Shown here one piece after another: positions 59,724 through 64,000 of a stretch of 64,000 nucleotides of DNA (the stretch's first letter is position 1; each line of letters opens with the position of its first letter). Source of the DNA: Trichosphaerium sp. ATCC 40318 (lineage: Eukaryota > Discosea > Flabellinia > Trichosidae). The DNA is taken from contig JALMLS010000514.1 of the NCBI GenBank assembly GCA_038496445.1, positions 124,001 through 188,000 on the forward strand, in the 5' to 3' direction. Made by a program: the position numbers and the translations under genes. The notes beneath the pieces were generated by a model. The model had not been told where the DNA came from, did not search any database, and saw only the letters and a list, made by a program, of their open reading frames with translations.

Positions 59724-60799
59724 GCTTTGCGTTGTACAGGTAAAGATGCGTTACTGAAATTCTATGACTTTTCAAAGGCACTCTCATCACGTGATTCCAC
59801 AAGCTGTTTGAACTTTTTAGTGTTTATATCTGTGCCGCAAGTAGAGCCAAGATACATATAATGGGCTTATTTAAGCTGCAGAACGCCTTGTCTTGATATC
59901 TCTTAGTAATGTAAATGTCACATGTAATCACGTTGTTAGAGTTCAGTTTGACGACTCCCGCCTCAACCATTGCATCTAAACGGTGTCACCATTTTCATAT
60001 GGACGGCGTTGTGTTCGAAGGCTGTCTCAAAGCTAATTCCTGACTATTCTGTAAGCTTTTATTGCTACTGAAACCAGGAGGAATTTAGTACTGTTTTACT
60101 GCTATTTCTGAGACGAAACGTGATATGGTTACACCGTTTACAGGAGAAGAACAAAGAAAGCCAACCAGCATCTGAGATGGGTTATACTAAAATGTCGAAA
60201 AAAACGTCAAACAAATGTCGAAGTGATATTGAACTGTTCGCCACAAAGGGATACAACTGGGTTATGGCCCTCAGTCGCTAGGCCCTGCCCCCCCCAACCC
60301 CACTAAAAGGGGTGGCTTCTAAATAGTTCCTATGACATAATATAGGATAATTAGTATGCCGAATTTTTGACTTTTTTTTGACAAAGTTCTACATATTTGT
60401 GTTACTGAGATGGAGTAGAAATCACTGGTCAAGGTGTAAATTCTACCAATGCACTGATACTGAACATGTGTCTCAACATTTAGAGTTGTACACTCTTGAT
60501 AGTGGTTTGGTAACGTATCGTAGTTTTCTAACAACTCAAAACCATGCACAACTCCTTTCAATTGTTATGCTTCTAGTGATTTAACAACTGTTGCACGTGT
60601 ACCAAACCGGTTCTATAGTGCTTGGTTACGTAATGTAAAACCTTTCGTCCCGCAGTATCTTCACAACAAACTGTACAGTAAATTGTATTTAGGTGGATCT
60701 ATGTGGCTACGTACCAAAAAAACGCTGAGAACTGATACGGATCAAACTCACATTATTGATCCTTTTCGAGTATTCTCTTTATCAAGCTAAAGAGTATTA
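59724..60799. other. Gene-free stretch with short inverted repeat and C-run
   Basis: No gene seen. Positions 59940-59969 recur in reverse complement at 62047-62077. A run of eight C near 60289 is followed by CCCC-ACTAAAA-GGGG, able to form a small hairpin. Confidence 0.4.
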
Positions 60800-61702
60800 G
60801 TACTATTAAACGCCAAAATAGCATCTTAACAGTAAGGGCTAAAACGGAAAAAAAATTATAAATCGTTTAGTTGCACGTTTTCCGAACCAAAACATTACCG
60901 CAACAGTACTCAACATACAAAAATAGCTAGCACAAGGTTTCGAAGTTTTGAAATGTACATTATCCATATTTGAGTATTTTAAGTGGATATTTCAGTGAAG
61001 TGTACGAGCAATTGCACAACAACCTTAAAACGGAAGATATCAGTTAGTGTCACGTTTTTTGAACCAAAACATCGCTGATAAGGTTTCTACATGTGTAAAT
61101 AGCTATCACAAGCCTTTAGGAGCGTTTCGAAATGTGCATTATCCATATTTGAGTAATTACAATAGAATTTTCAGTGAAGTGCACTCTGTATCCCACAATT
61201 TATTTCTGAGAGGTTTTTATGGGTATAAAATGAAACGAAAATAGTTGTTAAATTGTAGTAGTTGCAGTGTGTGCACCACGCGTGGGGCTTCCTAGCCATT
61301 TGGTTGAAAATATTTAAGGGAGTCCTCCGTCTAGCTTAGTGGGTGTATGCATTGCGAGGTGGAATTGTCAAAGTTCCATCTTAATCCGACGTAGTGTGAA
61401 AGCTTGAATCGTTACATTAGCCAGCATGTCCTCGTAAGTAGCACGTAATTAACTTAGGAACTCGGTCTGGGCCAAGAAAATTATAAGGTCCGATACAGAG
61501 GTGAGTTCTGCCGTTAGGGAAAAGCTCTATATAAACCTTGATTAGGCGCTGCATAGCAACCTATGATCGTTCTTTTTGTTGCTTGACCATCATATTCAAT
61601 GACACTTTTAGTAAACGCCTCACATACTCTGACTATTTAGGTGTTTTTTGCTTTAAGATATACGGTAAAGAGACAACGGTTCACTGTTGATTTGTCTTGA
61701 TC
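60800..61702. repeat. Right arm of 0.9 kb inverted repeat
   Basis: The reverse complement of 12314-13185, with the same order of blocks, including the two diverged 180-bp tandem units (about 60860-61200), the CCACGCGTGG core and TAGCTTAGTGGG at 61332-61343 (Pol III A-box consensus). Near 61590-61640 the arms differ: the left arm has the tandem duplicate of 12251-12313 in place of unrelated sequence. A 65-codon frame at 61047-61244 is not conserved in the left arm, so I do not call it a gene. Confidence 0.7.
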
Positions 61703-62251
61703 GTTTTAACACCAGGTATCACTAAAGAGATAAGGGCTACTTAGTAATACCATTCCTATTTTAAGGCTTGTTAACAATTCATCTTGTGGTAGTGTACAAA
61801 CTAAGCAAAAAATAATTCTCTACTTTGTTAAGGCGTCTTACTTCAATGTTAGGCACCTTTTGTAATGTCAACTTGAATCAAACTTGTACGTGTTGCAATA
61901 CCACGTACCACTACCAACCAGTAGCAAACGTGACTGTACTATTACTACCATCAAATAAACTACCTCACAAGGACGCAATGGAATATTAAATTGCATTTTT
62001 AATACAAATTAGCTTGACGTTTTGAAATTGGTGAGACATTCTACAATAGTTGAGGGTGGGAGTTGTCAAACTGAACTCTAAGCATGGTGGAGCATCTGTA
62101 GCTTGAAAAGTAAACTCTGCTTATAACAACTCCCTTACAATTTTACCTCGCAGAGTGTATAACAACTTACACAGCACATGAATGGTGCAAGTAAGTCAAA
62201 ATGCTTCTTTTCATTGTTTTGTTTTGATTCAAAAAAGAAGTTTGACACGAT
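61703..62251. other. Gene-free stretch upstream of F-box/SPRY copy 2
   Basis: Contains the second half of the short inverted repeat (62047-62077) and the promoter-proximal sequence shared with the first F-box/SPRY gene (about 62200-62251). No gene seen. Confidence 0.35.
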
Positions 62252-63356
62252 GTGGGGCACATCAAACCAAACCAAGAAATCACGCAAAAAACGTACGCTA
62301 CGCTTTATTTTGAGTTCAGTGGGTTGTTTCAGCTTTTGTTTGACAGCCGTTTAGATAGAAAGACCTCAAAATCTTGTTTCAACTTTCATTTACCTCCAGA
62401 GCTGCTTTATCATACCTTTGGCTTTCTGGATTCGCTTAGTTTGGTAAAATCAAGCCTTGTGTGCAAACTTTGGAGCTCTACAACAGATTCTCTCGTTTAT
62501 GGAGTGATTTGATTCAAAACGAGCTATTCTTGCCAGGAGAACGAGATGTTGATGATTCTCAGTTTACAGACAAGAAACAACGATTTAAGCAACTATACGC
62601 TGATTTAGACTACTAGTACGTGTCTGCTATCGTTAATTGAAGTTTCGACAATAGCCAGAACAGCATCAGCGAAATGAATCATTTGGTTTTTTTGAGAAAG
62701 TTATGATTTTTCTGTCATGGCACGTGTTTGTGCATAAAAACAATTGGTTTAGGTAAACTGATTCTCATAGCCTTTTTAACTCAGAGTACACTATCGATAA
62801 TAAATGGCCAAAGTTGATAACAAGTACACTCGCTCCAACAAAGTTACTATTGGGTACCTAATTGAACCTTTTCGTTTTACATTTAGTGATTTGTTTTTTG
62901 ATTTGTTGGCTTTTTTAAAGGTGAATTCCCAGTATACGAGGGTAAATGGCTGTTTGAATATACCATAAAATCATGTGATTGGGGAGTGGGTATAGGTTTT
63001 GCTTCAAGAGTCATTTGTCTAAATGGTGATCTTTCATTTAATCCAGGTAAAGCTTGTTGAAAACAAACTTGTCGCATACTTATACTGTGTCAGACTTTGC
63101 TGGTCTGCACCTAGCTGGTGATAATATAACCGTTCTTTGCGGAGGCAAGTATGGTAAATCAATAACGATTCCATCAGCAACAATTGGAGTTGTTCTAGAT
63201 ACAGAGAAAGAAACACTTACTGCTATCTTTGATGGTGTCGTCTACAATGAACTTACATGTAGTGTTTCAGACATTGCTAGTTGTTTCTTTCCCTTAATTT
63301 GGTTACATAGCAAAGGTGATTCTGTTCTAGTTAAAGTACCAAGGCGTATTTCGTAA
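62252..63356 (+). pseudogene. F-box/SPRY-domain gene, copy 2, frameshifted
   Basis: The head-to-head duplicate of 56180-57396. Start ATG 62252, the F-box (L-P-P-E-L-L-Y-H-T-F-G-F-L-D-S) and all exon-intron borders correspond, and the SPRY exons are intact to TAA 63354-63356. In exon 1 a C is missing at about 62489-62492 (ATTCTCTCG here, ATTCTCCTCG in copy 1), which leads to a stop after Y-G-V-I and loses the end of the F-box and the SPRY domain. Several substitutions in SPRY keep the frame, so the deletion is recent or a sequence error. Confidence 0.7.
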
Positions 63357-63562
63357 ATAAAACTGATAAGATTAAAGTTTGAATAGTTTTGCTTCTCAAT
63401 CTTAGCTCATATCTTCGCCACTGTTAATCGTAGCAAGGTTATAATTATGCATGCATTTTGTTTGCGTTCATTTTGAATGAGTATGTGCTATGGCGGCAGG
63501 GTTTTTCTTAAAGGACAAATGTTATCTAGCTAATTTTCTTTATTGTTTTGTTTTTCCCACGA
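63357..63562. other. Convergent intergenic spacer
   Basis: About 200 bp between the F-box/SPRY copy and the 3' end of the GPCR gene. No feature seen. Confidence 0.3.
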
Positions 63563-64000
63563 CTAATTATTGGCACTTGCTTTTTCATCAAGACGTGCTT
63601 TGAGTTGTATGTTCTCATCTTTTAAATCCTGTATCTCCTGTTGCAATGCAACTAAACTTGTGTCGATGCCATCAAGACCAAGGTTTTTGTCAGGTTGAGC
63701 ACTAAAAAAACCACGAAGTCAATCAATTGCGTTTTGAATTGGTAACATACAGTTTCTCTTTGATTGGTTTGTCATTTCCTGAGAATATCACATACAGTTT
63801 AGGTACAAACATGACAGCAAGAATAGCTATAATTAGAGTCAACTATACGTTTTAGAGGTGAAGAGGGTACCTGTTGCACCGAACCAAATAGCTGATGAGA
63901 AGATTATACTAATTGTTTTTAGTTGACCTGCTGAATGCGAATCTACTGTGTATCCAAATACTACAAGAAGGAATGCCCATAGAACAGTACTGTATATTGT
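63563..64000 (-). CDS. Class C GPCR, C-terminal part, cut by window edge
   Basis: Minus-strand exons encode the last TM helices and tail of a receptor paralogous to 20802-25266: L-W-A-F-L-L-V-V-F-G-Y (TM6), Q-L-K-T-I-S-I-I-F-S-S-A-I-W-F-G-A-T-G (TM7), then M-F-V-P-K-L-Y-V-I-F-S-G-N-D-K-P, and a coiled coil (V-A-L-Q-Q-E-I-Q-D-L-K-D-E-N-I-Q-L) with stop at 63563-63565. The ectodomain lies outside the window, so its type is unknown. Confidence 0.72.

Noticed and set aside
61047-61244. 65-codon frame in the right repeat arm
   Set aside because: Not conserved in the left arm and without any motif.

Overview
The window is nuclear DNA of an intron-rich, AT-rich unicellular eukaryote. Most genes are split by short introns of about 40-100 bp, many with GTAC-type donors. 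Class C GPCRs, F-box proteins, a Reeler protein, an animal-type haem peroxidase, a RhoGEF and a WRKY domain occur together without plant- or animal-specific genes. An amoebozoan or similar amoeboid protist fits best, but I cannot name the species.

Layout. 0-5 kb: two divergent YwqK/MORN-like repeat genes, a 13-exon aldehyde dehydrogenase, and a circularly permuted tRNA-Trp gene (3' half in front of 5' half). 5-12 kb: a frameshifted coiled-coil gene, a decayed membrane-protein gene, an F-box gene, a SIRT7-like sirtuin lacking the catalytic His, and an F-box/beta-propeller gene. 12.3-13.8 kb: one arm of a 0.9 kb inverted repeat and an F-box/LRR pseudogene. 13.9-20.6 kb: RhoGEF (DH-PH), Reeler-domain secreted protein, Cys-rich coiled-coil protein, four-TM protein. 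20.8-30.1 kb: two tandem class C GPCR genes whose ectodomain is a Pmp-type beta-helix; the second copy is broken. 31.4-33.4 kb: a large YwqK-like gene. 33.6-40.2 kb: another class C GPCR with a LamG plus cadherin-like ectodomain. 40.6-43.75 kb: long-chain acyl-CoA synthetase. 44.3-44.5 kb: a MITE-like element. 45.4-48.5 kb: haem peroxidase. 49-50.3 kb: F-box gene. 50.3-54 kb: gene-poor, with a WRKY-domain gene on the minus strand and an LRR relic. 54.1-63.4 kb: coiled-coil/YwqK gene, a peroxidase relic, an inverted pair of F-box/SPRY genes enclosing a YwqK gene, an F-box/beta-propeller paralogue and the second arm of the inverted repeat. Right edge: a further class C GPCR running off the window.

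The region is dominated by local duplication: YwqK-like (five genes plus a relic), F-box (seven clear loci with different C-terminal domains), class C GPCR (four), F-box/propeller (two) and F-box/SPRY (two). Several copies carry single-base frameshifts, often in homopolymers, which can mean pseudogenes or assembly errors. The GPCRs, the RhoGEF and the F-box set suggest environmental sensing, Rho signalling and ubiquitin-mediated turnover, but no shared pathway is shown by the sequence.
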